The notes: generated by a model from the sequence alone, not told the origin. A stretch of DNA of 64,000 nt from Methanobacterium sp. (GCF_038562635.1 NZ_JBCFBO010000002.1:410698-474697); one strand, 5' to 3'; numbered from the stretch's first letter, positions 45,696 through 55,331 are shown. Translations and numbers: made by a program.

Positions 45696-45778
45696 CAGGT
45701 AAATGATTTATCAATTAAAAATTCGTGTAATAATTAAAAAATAGCGGTGCAAATAAGATAAATGATTTCATTTACCTG
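45696..45778. repeat. inverted repeat between the TetR genes
   Basis: CAGGTAAATGA (45696-45706) and TCATTTACCTG (45768-45778) are perfect 11-bp inverted repeats 61 nt apart; the right copy is also part of the local palindrome AAATGA-TT-TCATTT (45760-45773). It could be a binding site or a 3' structure for the upstream TetR transcript. Confidence 0.45.
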
Positions 45779-45831
45779 TCAATTAAAGTACTGAATATTA
45801 AATTAAAATGTACCTTAAAGAATGCATCATC

Positions 45832-46557
45832 CTATTTATTCATGATCATATGGCGTAAAAGATTTTCTACATCCATAAAATATTTTTCACTGTTAATTCC
45901 TCTGCTTTCCAGAATTCTTATGTGATCAGGGGGTACTTCTGACATACTTTTAGAAATTGCAGATAATAAAATAGAAACTTCTACAGGATCTACATCAGGC
46001 CTAACAGTTCCATCAATTATACCAATTTTAAGGGAGTCACGCATGATATCAAACCTTTCTTTACGCAAGCTCATGATCTCCCTGGTGTATTCACTTACTG
46101 GAGGAAGAAGCTGGAAATCAGCATTATGAACTATGGAATAGAGCCTTACATCTTTACTGATTTCTTCTGCATATTCCCTATTTACTATGTTCTCCATATC
46201 AAATCGTCCGGACTGGAAATAATTGTAAATGTGGATATAATCAGGATAATCTTTTGTAAATTTATGATATGCAACTCTAAATGCAGCAACTTTGTCAATC
46301 CCCTTTTCTGCAGCTGCAACTGCTTCTCTTATCATTGCATTTAAGATACGGGTTCCTCGAAGTACTATAGCAAAAAATAACTCTTCTTTATTTTCAAAGT
46401 AAAGATAAATCGTTGCTTTACTTAATTCAACTTCTTTAGCTATATCATTCATAGAAACATTATCATATCCCTTTTTAAAGAACAAGCTTTCGGCGGCATC
46501 GATGATGTCCTTCCTTCTCTGCTCTTTTTCCCTTTCTTTTCTGCTTTTTATGGGCAT
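45832..46557 (-). CDS. TetR family transcriptional regulator (paralogue)
   Basis: A 241-aa TetR protein sharing with its neighbour the HTH region (AESLFFKKGYDNVSMNDIAKEV), YLYFENKEELFFAIVLRGTRILN and the YNYFQSGRFDM segment of the ligand domain. The pair looks like a tandem duplication that later diverged. Its promoter has a clear palindromic TATA box TTTATATATAAA at 46599-46610, with the direct pair CTGACTGACAG at 46570-46580 downstream of it. Confidence 0.9.
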   Translation of the reverse strand: MPIKSRKEREKEQRRKDIIDAAESLFFKKGYDNVSMNDIAKEVELSKATIYLYFENKEELFFAIVLRGTRILNAMIREAVAAAEKGIDKVAAFRVAYHKFTKDYPDYIHIYNYFQSGRFDMENIVNREYAEEISKDVRLYSIVHNADFQLLPPVSEYTREIMSLRKERFDIMRDSLKIGIIDGTVRPDVDPVEVSILLSAISKSMSEVPPDHIRILESRGINSEKYFMDVENLLRHMIMNK

Positions 46558-46598
46558 ACCATCACCTTGCTGACTGACAGTAATATAATATCCGCTGG

Positions 46599-46610
46599 TT
46601 TATATATAAA
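46599..46610 (-). promoter_or_regulatory. TATA box of the upstream TetR gene
   Basis: TTTATATATAAA, 42-53 bases upstream of the ATG at 46557. The sequence between it and the start contains CTGACTGACAG (46570-46580), a possible autoregulatory site. Confidence 0.5.
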
Positions 46611-46911
46611 AGATGAATTTATTAATAAAAGTTTGGTTTTAAACCTGAAATAGAGTTTAAAGTTAAAATTTAAGTTAAAGTTCATCTGCATATTGTGTAA
46701 ATGTTATAATCAAAACTAATTATGTAATTGTTGATTAAATGGAATTATTTTGAACTTCAACCTAACAGACTACTACCTTTAAAACACAGTAAAATTCGCA
46801 CTTACAGGTAGTTCTATTAAATTATTTAAAAAAAGCAGCCATCAATTAAAAATTATAATTCGTTAGTTTAAAAAAAGAGAATATGGTGGAAATAATCCAC
46901 TTTCTCCAAAC
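46611..46911. other. intergenic spacer after mrtA, nothing recognised
   Basis: AT-rich spacer between the TetR promoter and the mrtA stop. No distinct terminator hairpin was found. Confidence 0.45.
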
Positions 46912-48567
46912 TTAGTTTGCAGGGGAAATTAAATCCCTTTCTCCGCTAGGTAAGAACTCTCTGAGTGCTCCTTTAGCAATGCATTCTCTTGGTGCAGTAA
47001 AGTCAAATGTAAGGTTCTTATCTGCAAATGCTATTTTAATTAAAGGATTGACACAGAAAGCGTCACCTCTTGCAGCGTGAGGAGCCTGAGCTATTCCAGC
47101 GTATTCTGGCTGGTGACCTACGTTCATAGCGTAGTTAGGGTAGTTAGGTCCTCTGAGTTCGTGGATTAAACCTTCGTCGCTTCTTATTGATAGAGAGTTA
47201 GAAGCTCCACACTGATCTTGAAGGTCGTATCCGTAGAATCCGAGTCTGCTGTGTACTTCTTTGTGTAATATCTGGCTTAAGTACCATCCGTTAATTCCAG
47301 CGTTGGAGTTTCCAGTTGCAAATGCGGTTGAACAACCTGCAGCTGCTGCAGCGACTGCTGCTCTCTGGGATCCACCAAAGTGGCTTTCTAAGAGTGTTGG
47401 GATTTCGTACTGTTCCATTCCGTAGAGAGTTACTTCAGTTGTTATGTCTTTAACAACATCCATATCTGCTTTAGCCTGGCATAAACCAAATTTATCTTCT
47501 ACGTATTCTTTACCGTAGTATAAGAAGTCGTCGAGTATATCGTCAGTGTATGCTGCGGTAGCATACTGAGTGAATCCGACACCACCAGACATGTAAGATC
47601 CGAGCCAAATCTGATCGTATATTGCTGCACCAGCAGCTATAACTTCAAGACTTACTTTTGCAGGGTCTTCAGAGACTCTGGAGGTCTGAATCATATCTGC
47701 TAAAACTCCGAACTGGATTCCACCAGGTTCGTTTGGTCCTCTTGCTCTTCTTGATGGTAAGATAGCACCCATTCCGATAACGTCAGCGTGTTTAGCTGCG
47801 TATGAGAAATCAGCAATAGCTGCTTCTCCTGCACAGAGTTTGTATGCTGAGATGAAACTCATACCTATCTGCATTGCAGACCATCTGGATACTGTACCAC
47901 CGTCACAGGATCTTACTACTGCTGTAGGGACTCTGCTTACCTGGTAGGTTTTCTTTCCAACGTATTTTTTGAGCATTTCAGCCTGTTCTTCTGGGAACTC
48001 TTTGTTTATGTCTATGAGTACTCTTTTATCGAGTTCGTCAGCTAAGTTGTCGTCACCAGTGAATATTTTAGCGTAACAATCGCCTACAAGACCAGGGTTT
48101 ACTTCTACCATGTGTTCCTGCACAACAGCTCCACCAGGGAGTGCGTGGTTGATTGTTTCCATGTATTCGTTTATTGTTTCTGGAGTAACTTCAACACCTA
48201 AACGTTTTTCGAGAACTGCGTGACCGGTATCCATACCTACAATAACAGTCCTTTTAATATCATCTAAAAGCTGCTGGATAGCTGCGTTGTTGATGAAATG
48301 GAGGTCGTCTCCTTCAACATATGAGTCTGTTCCAGAGATTTTGTATGCCATTAATTTCCTTTGTCCTAATGGAACTCCAATATCAGGGTTGTAGAATGGA
48401 ACTCCGCCCCTTTCTTCCATTAGTTTTTCAGCTTCTGCATTGAATTCTTTTTTCCTTGCAGACTGTTCCCAACCGCCGAAGCAGTAAAAGTTGGTGTGAT
48501 TTTCATTTGGGTCTTCGTCAAATTTACCTTTTAAGGCTTTTGCGAAAAGCTTTTTTTCGTCTATCAT
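46912..48567 (-). CDS. mrtA: methyl-coenzyme M reductase II, alpha subunit
   Basis: A 551-aa catalytic subunit that, with beta and gamma and F430, releases methane from methyl-CoM and CoB. Visible residues: the axial nickel ligand Gln150, the methyl-His region SYAAKHA (His260), the methyl-Arg region SRRARGP (273-276), the thioglycine site GFYGYDLQ (Gly446) and QDQCGAS (Cys453). The mrtBDGA order without mcrC identifies isoenzyme II. The start overlaps the last base of mrtG. Confidence 0.97.
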   Translation of the reverse strand: MIDEKKLFAKALKGKFDEDPNENHTNFYCFGGWEQSARKKEFNAEAEKLMEERGGVPFYNPDIGVPLGQRKLMAYKISGTDSYVEGDDLHFINNAAIQQLLDDIKRTVIVGMDTGHAVLEKRLGVEVTPETINEYMETINHALPGGAVVQEHMVEVNPGLVGDCYAKIFTGDDNLADELDKRVLIDINKEFPEEQAEMLKKYVGKKTYQVSRVPTAVVRSCDGGTVSRWSAMQIGMSFISAYKLCAGEAAIADFSYAAKHADVIGMGAILPSRRARGPNEPGGIQFGVLADMIQTSRVSEDPAKVSLEVIAAGAAIYDQIWLGSYMSGGVGFTQYATAAYTDDILDDFLYYGKEYVEDKFGLCQAKADMDVVKDITTEVTLYGMEQYEIPTLLESHFGGSQRAAVAAAAAGCSTAFATGNSNAGINGWYLSQILHKEVHSRLGFYGYDLQDQCGASNSLSIRSDEGLIHELRGPNYPNYAMNVGHQPEYAGIAQAPHAARGDAFCVNPLIKIAFADKNLTFDFTAPRECIAKGALREFLPSGERDLISPAN

Positions 48568-49364
48568 TAGTCATCACCCAATTTACATTTTAAATCATTT
48601 TTGAATACGCCTAATCCATAACCACCTTTTGTTCTGGCGTCGTGTATGGTTTCGACTACTTCAATTGCTTCTTCATCATCTCTCATGCTTACGTTATCGT
48701 ACCTGTAGATGGTGGTAATTTCTGATAGATGTTCATCATCTAATGGTTCTCCTACAGCTACAGGTTCGTCAAGAGGTCTTCCTACTTGGTCTTTAACATA
48801 AGATACTTGACCGTCTTCTTCGTTGTAAACATATCTCTGAAGTGCGTCAAACATTAAACCGTTTTCATCGAGTCTTAATGAGTGCCCGTGTACGGTTGCA
48901 CCTCTTATACCTGTTTTTGCAGGGTCAAATAATTCAGTTTCAATTAAAGTTTTAGACATTTTTTCTAAGTCAAGTTCCCTGATTTCTACAACCTGTCTTC
49001 CAGATAAAGTACCTGTGTCTACTCCTCTGAACCTCCACATGTAGGTTCGAGCCCTGTCATAAGGCTGTGCTGGAGCGTTGTACATGGAATCTGCAAATTG
49101 GACATATCTGGTCCTGACACCTTCTTTTGCACCAGGAATAGGTTCCACGAGTTCTTTCATCATGTCTAATTCAAAGTCCATTTCTTCAAGAGGAGGGTGT
49201 ACTGTTTTGTATCCTTCCCCAGGGTTTCTGTGACCTAAAATTTTAACTATATCTTCATCTGCTACTTCCCTGATCTTTTTAAGTTCATAATCAGGGTTCA
49301 TATGGTTCCTACGATTTTCAGCAATTTTTGTTTTTCCAGGTGTGTATTGAGCTTCATACGACAT
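48567..49364 (-). CDS. mrtG: methyl-coenzyme M reductase II, gamma subunit
   Basis: A 265-aa gamma subunit: PGKTKIAENRRNHMNP near residues 9-24, ILGHRNPGEGYKTVHPP near 42-58 and a C-terminal TIHDARTKGGYGLG. It directly follows mrtD (the ATG abuts its stop) and overlaps mrtA by one base, so all four genes form one tightly packed operon. Confidence 0.97.
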   Translation of the reverse strand: MSYEAQYTPGKTKIAENRRNHMNPDYELKKIREVADEDIVKILGHRNPGEGYKTVHPPLEEMDFELDMMKELVEPIPGAKEGVRTRYVQFADSMYNAPAQPYDRARTYMWRFRGVDTGTLSGRQVVEIRELDLEKMSKTLIETELFDPAKTGIRGATVHGHSLRLDENGLMFDALQRYVYNEEDGQVSYVKDQVGRPLDEPVAVGEPLDDEHLSEITTIYRYDNVSMRDDEEAIEVVETIHDARTKGGYGLGVFKNDLKCKLGDD

Positions 49365-49853
49365 TTAATCACCTATTAATCTTACAGTTTCTGAGGATTT
49401 TGCACTTGGATCCACCATTCCAATTAACCGTGGATCAATACTTTTATCAAATCCTATGCCGTATTTCATATAATCTGAAACAGTGATATTTGTTTTTGTG
49501 AAAATACCTACTGAAACATCATATCTGAAGTTAAGGGCATCACTTAGGATTCTTTCTAGTTCCTCTTTAAAGGAATCCAGTTTTTCATGGTTTACAGTTA
49601 CTATGATTTCTCCAACAGAAACTAAAAGTTCAAAATTCTCTTCTTTTACCTTAATAACCTTTCTATCTTCGTGATTTACGATAGTTCCTTTTGCAGGTCC
49701 GTACCCTACAACTCGTGGTAAAGATTTACCATTTACAAGAACCCTTAAAATTCCATCAAGGTCAATTATAGAGTTCAGTATTTTTTCAGTTGTTTTGGGT
49801 TTTAAAAGCCTGTGGGGAAATATTTTAACATCCACGGCTTTAATTTCGTTCAT
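49365..49853 (-). CDS. mrtD: methyl-coenzyme M reductase II operon protein D
   Basis: A 162-aa accessory protein not found in the purified enzyme; it associates with MCR during maturation. It has KIFPHRLLKPKTTEKIL at the N-terminus and NITVSDYMKYGIGFDKSIDPRLIGMVDP at the C-terminus. It lies between mrtB and mrtG, 23 bp after mrtB. A paralogue without mrt neighbours occurs at 41.3-41.7 kb. Confidence 0.95.
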   Translation of the reverse strand: MNEIKAVDVKIFPHRLLKPKTTEKILNSIIDLDGILRVLVNGKSLPRVVGYGPAKGTIVNHEDRKVIKVKEENFELLVSVGEIIVTVNHEKLDSFKEELERILSDALNFRYDVSVGIFTKTNITVSDYMKYGIGFDKSIDPRLIGMVDPSAKSSETVRLIGD

Positions 49854-49876
49854 AAAATCACCTTAAACCTGCGGTA

Positions 49877-51208
49877 TTATATTTTGTCTTTTATCTCTAC
49901 TGCACCTTCTGCAACGTATTTGATAGGTTCCCTAAGGTAGTCAATATCACTGTAAACAGTTCCTACTAAGCTAGAGGTAGATTCAACAGAAAACATCTGT
50001 GTACCTGCGTCTAAACACATGGAAGCTGCATTACAAGGTACAGCATAACCTTTACTGTGTCTGGTTACAACGTGGTTTCCGTTGAAGGTTCCAGGACCCC
50101 CTCCACCGTATATACCGTGGGAGAAGAAACTCATACCTACACCAGTACCCTGTGCTCTTCCGTAGTCAACACCAGGAAGACCAGTTTCGTATTCTAGTAT
50201 ATCGTTGTAGTAAAGAAGTGTAGAAGCAACACCCTGAGCAGCTCTGGATGCACCTATGTTTACTATTGTTGAACTTATTAATCCAGCAGCAGCATAAGCG
50301 TTCCATAAAGCCCAGTCAACAGGTTCATATATTTTGTATCCTGAAGGCATTGTTTTTGCTACTTTAATGACTCCGTCATCAAGTGCTCTTTCTACCAGTG
50401 AAGCGATTACTGTTCCTACAGTACCTTTTCCGTTTGCTTTGACCAGGTCGAAAACAATGTTATTAGCATTTAAACCCTGGTATGCAAGTCCTAATAAGTG
50501 GGACCTTTCGAATGCACCTAAAGCATCACCTATTTCGAACATTGAGGTTTGTTCTAATATTGCGGATAATGCTACTGCATTTAATGTGTTTTTCTTGGTT
50601 ACTGCTACGATGTGGTTAGCTGCAATGGTCCTGAAACCGTAACCTAAACTGTCGAGCATAGCTGGAGGTGCAAGTAGTGCTGCGACGTTAGCTCCTTTGA
50701 AGTCTACACTCTGTGGGTAACTTCCTAAAACTGCGGTTTTTATTGCAGAAGCATCAAATTGATCTACATCGAATGTGTCTATGATTGCCTGGATTACTGC
50801 TCCACCAGTAACTAATGTGGAAACTGTGTAATCTGCTGCCATGTTCATTCTCTGTGAAGGCAGCTGAACAAGAACCTGAGCCCCATTGTTAATTTGTTTG
50901 AGATTGAAATCGTCATCTTCGTCTATTTGGATAATTTTTTGAAGTTTATCAGCAATTACGTCTACGTTTTCAACTATTGGTAAATTTAATTCCCTTCCAG
51001 GAATAAAGTTTGCTTTTCCACCATAAGCTGCGTTTGCCAATGTTTTTTCTATCCCTGCTAAGTTAATAGCTACAGAACGTTTAACTTCCTGTACAATCTT
51101 AGAAATAGTAGGGTTGTACATTGGACTAATTGCTTCTAGAGGAACATTTTCTTCTAAAAGCTTTCCATCTACTCCATATAGGTCTATTTTATCTTCATAT
51201 GTTGGCAT
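49877..51208 (-). CDS. mrtB: methyl-coenzyme M reductase II, beta subunit
   Basis: A 443-aa beta subunit: MPTYEDKIDLYGVDGKLLEE at the N-terminus, GGKANFIPGRELNLPIVENVD region near 64-84, and the active-site-facing SFFSHGIYGGGGPGTFNGNH segment near 366-385 with HVVTRHSKG. It is the first gene of the operon; AGAGGTG lies 9-15 bases before the ATG. The upstream leader is unusually long and structured. Confidence 0.97.
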   Translation of the reverse strand: MPTYEDKIDLYGVDGKLLEENVPLEAISPMYNPTISKIVQEVKRSVAINLAGIEKTLANAAYGGKANFIPGRELNLPIVENVDVIADKLQKIIQIDEDDDFNLKQINNGAQVLVQLPSQRMNMAADYTVSTLVTGGAVIQAIIDTFDVDQFDASAIKTAVLGSYPQSVDFKGANVAALLAPPAMLDSLGYGFRTIAANHIVAVTKKNTLNAVALSAILEQTSMFEIGDALGAFERSHLLGLAYQGLNANNIVFDLVKANGKGTVGTVIASLVERALDDGVIKVAKTMPSGYKIYEPVDWALWNAYAAAGLISSTIVNIGASRAAQGVASTLLYYNDILEYETGLPGVDYGRAQGTGVGMSFFSHGIYGGGGPGTFNGNHVVTRHSKGYAVPCNAASMCLDAGTQMFSVESTSSLVGTVYSDIDYLREPIKYVAEGAVEIKDKI

Positions 51209-51511
51209 AAAACTTACACCTCTTTATTTGTTTTCATTCTAAAATGAAATTTAAGGAGGATAAGAGACTATATTAGTCTCTCGCCCATTTAGCAGTTGTT
51301 TAAACAGAATAGTTAAAATAAACCAATAGTGGCAAGTTATTCAGATAAGATCTCCCTAATCGGAGGGAAAATATGGTTTAACTCAACATTTTGTTTCTGT
51401 TTAAAGGAAGTCATAGATCTCGTCGGAATTAGAAAATGATAACGTTAGGAGATTAATATAATCCTGGTTATTCGTTTCACATTTCCGTGGTTATGACTTA
51501 GTGCATTATTT
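51209..51511 (-). promoter_or_regulatory. long structured 5' leader of the mrt operon
   Basis: About 300 non-coding bases lie between the operator-like site and mrtB. Two perfect hairpins stand near the ribosome site: AGAGACTA-TAT-TAGTCTCT (51263-51281) and TTTCATT/AATGAAA around CTAA (51233-51250 region). No upstream frame is evident. This could host post-transcriptional control of mrt expression. Confidence 0.55.
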
Positions 51512-51544
51512 GTAACCACCGGTAACCATGTTACTGGTGGTTAC
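51512..51544. promoter_or_regulatory. large palindromic operator-like site upstream of mrtB
   Basis: GTAACCACCGGTAAC (51512-51526) and GTTACTGGTGGTTAC (51530-51544) form a 15-bp inverted repeat with one mismatch and a 3-nt spacer. It lies directly downstream of the TATA box on the transcribed side, overlapping or just past the expected start site, a classic position for an archaeal repressor. Related half sites flank it (GTGGTTATGAC at 51487, AATGGTCATT at 51554). Confidence 0.7.
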
Positions 51545-51567
51545 AATATAGCCAATGGTCATTATTG

Positions 51568-51577
51568 ATATTTAAAT
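51568..51577 (-). promoter_or_regulatory. TATA box of the mrt operon
   Basis: ATTTAAATAT on the minus strand, followed about 25 bases on by the 51512-51544 palindrome. Predicted start near 51547, giving a leader of about 340 nt. Confidence 0.5.
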
Positions 51578-51997
51578 GTTTTGTTTAAAAAAAGCAATGT
51601 ACCTATAAAGATAGAAGAAAACATAATTTTACTACATCAAACTAAAATAAATGTTTTCATAGAATTGAGGATTTAATATATCATTTTAATTAAAATAGAT
51701 TTCTCTCAATTATTTTTTATTTGGATAAAAATATTACAAATATAACCGTAGGTTATTTTGTTACCAAATGATATTCTATAACTAGAAGTAAATCAGTATA
51801 TAAATTTTTTGGTTTTAAAGGCTGTATTTGAGCTAATTTTAAATTATTTAACACATAAAAATAAAATAAGTTATTATTAACGCCAATTAAATCACACAAC
51901 ACAATAAAAAAAGATATTTTTAATCAGGGGTTTAAATTAAGTATTAAAAATTAGTTAAAGTCCAGTTTAGTTATTATTAATAATTCCAAAAATAATT
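51578..51997. other. AT-rich spacer between mrt and archease
   Basis: No gene found; AT-rich, with long A and T runs. It should contain the 3' end signal of the archease transcript and upstream promoter elements of mrt. Confidence 0.45.
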
Positions 51998-52438
51998 TTA
52001 AATATCCAGAATAACCTGCACCATATTCCCATTATCCTGTTTGACATCCATCATATGGTAAGTAACTGCCTTTACCTCAGCCCGGCTTTCATGGATTTCT
52101 GGATTAAATTCTTCGCCCCATGCTGTCCCTTTTAAAGAAAATCCATCATCTCCTTTATTTATTTTGACTTCAAATTTAGAAAACATCAGGAAATCAACGT
52201 CCAGCATGAAAAGAAATTCTGAAAGCCAATCATATAAAAGTGCACATTCATCTTCGGATTCAACTTCAATCTTCCGTTCTACCTCATGTTCTATTTTTGA
52301 TGTATCTGTCATTACTTCAAACATTGCAAGAGCGGCATTTTCAAACGCTTCATCCAGCGTTTTTCCATATGCCCTATAGCCCACATCAGCTGTGACCTCA
52401 AAAAATTCAAATTTTTTGCCTTGATTATCGTTTTTCAC
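51998..52438 (-). CDS. archease
   Basis: A 146-aa archease: FEVTADVGYRAYGKTLDEAFENAALAMFEVM at the N-terminus and DECALLYDWLSEFLFMLD near 66-83 are diagnostic, with conserved acidic residues binding Ca2+ at the RtcB interface. Archease activates RtcB for multiple ligation turnovers. It lies 54 bp downstream of the CDC48 gene and is probably cotranscribed with it, away from rtcB at 39-40.5 kb. Confidence 0.92.
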   Translation of the reverse strand: MKNDNQGKKFEFFEVTADVGYRAYGKTLDEAFENAALAMFEVMTDTSKIEHEVERKIEVESEDECALLYDWLSEFLFMLDVDFLMFSKFEVKINKGDDGFSLKGTAWGEEFNPEIHESRAEVKAVTYHMMDVKQDNGNMVQVILDI

Positions 52439-52492
52439 TGTGCTACCTCAAAAAAAATATGGATATATAATCATATTAACCTTTGGTATAAT

Positions 52493-54778
52493 CTAGGCAA
52501 CTTCTCTTGGGAACTCTTCTCTCACTTTTTTAGCTTCTAACCCTCTTCCAAGTCTTCTTGCAACTTCTTCATAATACTCCTTGGTCTGTGGTGTTGTAGA
52601 TGGATTTACTTTACTTAAAGCTGCTTCAAAGTGTCTTTTTGAAACTTTTTCAATTTTAATATTTTCATGGAGTGCAATTACACCCGCTTTTCTGCACAAT
52701 GCTTCTATATCTGCTCCAGAGTATCCTTCCGTCCTTTTAGAAAGATCTACAAGATTCACATTATCATCAAGAGCCATGCTTTTAGTATGGACTTTTAATA
52801 TTTCAAGACGTGCCTTTTCATCCGGCGGTGAAACAAGCACAACTTCATCAAATCTTCCAGGACGTAATAATGCAGCATCAATTAAATCAGGCCTGTTTGT
52901 AGCGCCAATTACGACAACACCCCTCATTTCTTCTAAACCATCCATTTCAGAGAGTAATGTGTTTACCATTCTTTCAACTACCCTTGGTTCACCTGCTGCA
53001 GATCCCCTCATAGGAGCTATAGCATCTATTTCATCAAAAAATATTATACATGGAGATGCCTGTTTTCCTTTTTTAAATATTTCGGTTATTTTTCTTTCAG
53101 ATTCTCCAAACCATTTGCTTAAAATCTCTGAGCCTTTAACTGATATAAAATTAGCCTTTGACTCTGTTGCAACCGCCTTTGAAAGCATGGTCTTTCCAGT
53201 TCCAGGCGGACCAAATAAAAGAATTCCTTTAGATGGTTGGATTCCAATCCGCTTAAAATCCTCAGAATTAGTTAACGGCCATTCTACAGCTTCCTTAAGA
53301 GTCTCTTTCAACTCCTGCAGTCCACCTATATCTTCCCAACGGATATCCGGAACTTCTATAAAGACTTCACGAAGTGCAGAGGGGCTGATTGATTTTAAAG
53401 CATCCATAAAATCATTATTTGTTACAAACAATTTTTCAAGGACTTCTTGAGGGATAGTCTGCTCTTCAAGGTCTAATTCAGGTAGTATCCTTCTAAGTGC
53501 ATTCATTGCCGATTCTCTGCTTAGTGCTGCAAGATCTGCCCCAACAAAACCATGTGTTATATCAGCAATTTCTTCCATATCTACATCATCTTCCAGGGGC
53601 ATTCCCCGGGTATGAATTTGCAGTATTTCACTCCTACCATCCCTATCAGGAACTCTAAGCTCTATTTCCCTATCAAATCGTCCCGGCCTTCTAAGTGCCT
53701 GATCAAGTGCATCCGGCCTGTTTGTTGCACCTATAACTATTACTTTTCCCCTTTCTTTTAATCCATCCATGAGTGCAAGTATCTGGGCAACAACTCTGCG
53801 CTCTACTTCTCCAGTAACTTCTTCCCTTTTTGGTGCAATTGCATCAATCTCGTCTATAAATATTACAGTGGGCGCATTTTCTTCAGCCTCTTTAAATAAG
53901 TCCCTTATTTTTTTCTCGGCTTCCCCCACATATTTGCTCATAACCTCAGGACCGTTTATAGCAACAAAATTTGAGCCGCTTTCATTTGCAACTGCCTTAG
54001 CAAGTAGAGTCTTTCCAGTACCTGGAGCTCCATGTAAAAGAACTCCACGGGGCGGATCAATACCAAGTCTATCAAATATCTCAGGATGGCGCAGAGGAAG
54101 TTCTATCATTTCCCTTACTTTCCCTATCTCCTGCTTTAATCCACCTACATCATCATATGTAACATCTGGAACCTTTTTTTCAACTATTTCTACAGCCTCA
54201 GGCCGCACTTCTATTTCTGTAACATCATTTATTCTTACAATACCCGCAGGGTTAGTTGATACCACTGAAAATTTAATTTCACCCAGTGAAAATGGAGTTG
54301 TAGATTCAAAAAATTCTCTAAAAACTTTCTCTCCCCCAGGGAATTCTCGGAAGGTCTCTCTCGTTCTCCGCGGAGATATTAAAGATAAAATATCCCCCCT
54401 TGCTGCTGCTCTCCCCATTATATTCCTTTTTATGATGTCTCCCGATGCCATTATTCTTAATCCTTTTGTTGCAGGAGCCAGGGTAACTTTTCTAGCAATT
54501 CTTATTTTAGCATGTCTTATGGTTACGGTTTCACCTATAGATGTGCCTGCATTTGATCGGGTAAGGCCGTCCATTCTCACTATTTCAAGCCCAATATCTG
54601 CAGGATAGGCATGTCCAACTATTGCACCTGTTGTTCTTTTACCGATTATTTCAACAATATCGCCAGGTTCAACGTCCATTTCCGCAAGTAATTCATTATC
54701 CATCCTTATAATACCCTTTCCAACATCTTGCTGTAGTGCTTCTGCAACTCTAAGCTCAACTTCGCCAAGTTCAGGCAT
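52493..54778 (-). CDS. CDC48/VCP family AAA+ ATPase
   Basis: A 761-aa hexameric unfoldase: N-terminal double-psi barrel (residues 1-185), D1 with Walker A GAPGTGKT and Walker B FIDEIDAIAP, D2 with GPPGTGKT and FFDEIDAIAP, and arginine-finger RRPGRFD / LRPGRFDE. Both ATPase sites appear intact. In archaea it feeds unfolded substrates to the proteasome. The usual length and complete motifs make the call firm. Confidence 0.96.
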   Translation of the reverse strand: MPELGEVELRVAEALQQDVGKGIIRMDNELLAEMDVEPGDIVEIIGKRTTGAIVGHAYPADIGLEIVRMDGLTRSNAGTSIGETVTIRHAKIRIARKVTLAPATKGLRIMASGDIIKRNIMGRAAARGDILSLISPRRTRETFREFPGGEKVFREFFESTTPFSLGEIKFSVVSTNPAGIVRINDVTEIEVRPEAVEIVEKKVPDVTYDDVGGLKQEIGKVREMIELPLRHPEIFDRLGIDPPRGVLLHGAPGTGKTLLAKAVANESGSNFVAINGPEVMSKYVGEAEKKIRDLFKEAEENAPTVIFIDEIDAIAPKREEVTGEVERRVVAQILALMDGLKERGKVIVIGATNRPDALDQALRRPGRFDREIELRVPDRDGRSEILQIHTRGMPLEDDVDMEEIADITHGFVGADLAALSRESAMNALRRILPELDLEEQTIPQEVLEKLFVTNNDFMDALKSISPSALREVFIEVPDIRWEDIGGLQELKETLKEAVEWPLTNSEDFKRIGIQPSKGILLFGPPGTGKTMLSKAVATESKANFISVKGSEILSKWFGESERKITEIFKKGKQASPCIIFFDEIDAIAPMRGSAAGEPRVVERMVNTLLSEMDGLEEMRGVVVIGATNRPDLIDAALLRPGRFDEVVLVSPPDEKARLEILKVHTKSMALDDNVNLVDLSKRTEGYSGADIEALCRKAGVIALHENIKIEKVSKRHFEAALSKVNPSTTPQTKEYYEEVARRLGRGLEAKKVREEFPREVA

Positions 54779-54957
54779 TAAAATCCCTCCGTGAAAGTAA
54801 AATCAAATAATGGACAATATACTCTAATATTTATGTTAATACATTGATATATATTTTTGTAAAGTTATTCCTCCCTATTCTGATTACTTTTCATGCGCTC
54901 TCTATCTCTTCCTTTAAGTAACTTCAAATAGAGGATTTAAACAAGGAAGTGATTAAT

Positions 54958-55134
54958 ATGTTAAAAACTAGTAGAAATACCGCAATTGATCTTAGAAAAA
55001 AACGAAACTATATAAAGTTAGAAGAAATAAACATGGTATCCTGCATTACAATAGCAATGATTGTACTTATTTTCATTTTAAGTGTTGCCGTTTTTGCTTC
55101 ATTCCCAAATTCAAATATGCCCGCAGGTATCTAA
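54958..55134 (+). CDS. small single-pass membrane protein
   Basis: A 58-aa basic protein (MLKTSRNTAIDLRKKRNY) with one hydrophobic helix near residues 31-48. The ATG at 54958 is taken over the GTG at 54949 because AAGGAAGTG is well spaced to it. No family recognised; coding is plausible from the basic-then-hydrophobic layout and ribosome site. Confidence 0.5.
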   Translation: MLKTSRNTAIDLRKKRNYIKLEEINMVSCITIAMIVLIFILSVAVFASFPNSNMPAGI

Positions 55135-55331
55135 AACAGGCCATATAAAACTCCACATAACCAAAAAAATAGCCGTACATTTCTCTTAAATTCAATTATA
55201 TTTACAGTAAATAACGTAACTTTTAAACTTATAATTATTTAGTGAAAATTAAATTTATATGATTTAAGTCAAAGAAATCATAGATTTCACCAGAAAAATA
55301 TTTGGTTATTCCCCATAAGTCAAAGAAATAT

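Noticed and set aside
46912..51208. Operon as mcrBDCGA (isoenzyme I)
   Set aside because: No mcrC lies between D and G; the BDGA order is that of mrt.
52581..54608. Long plus-strand frames opposite CDC48
   Set aside because: They are antisense shadows of a fully conserved AAA+ gene.
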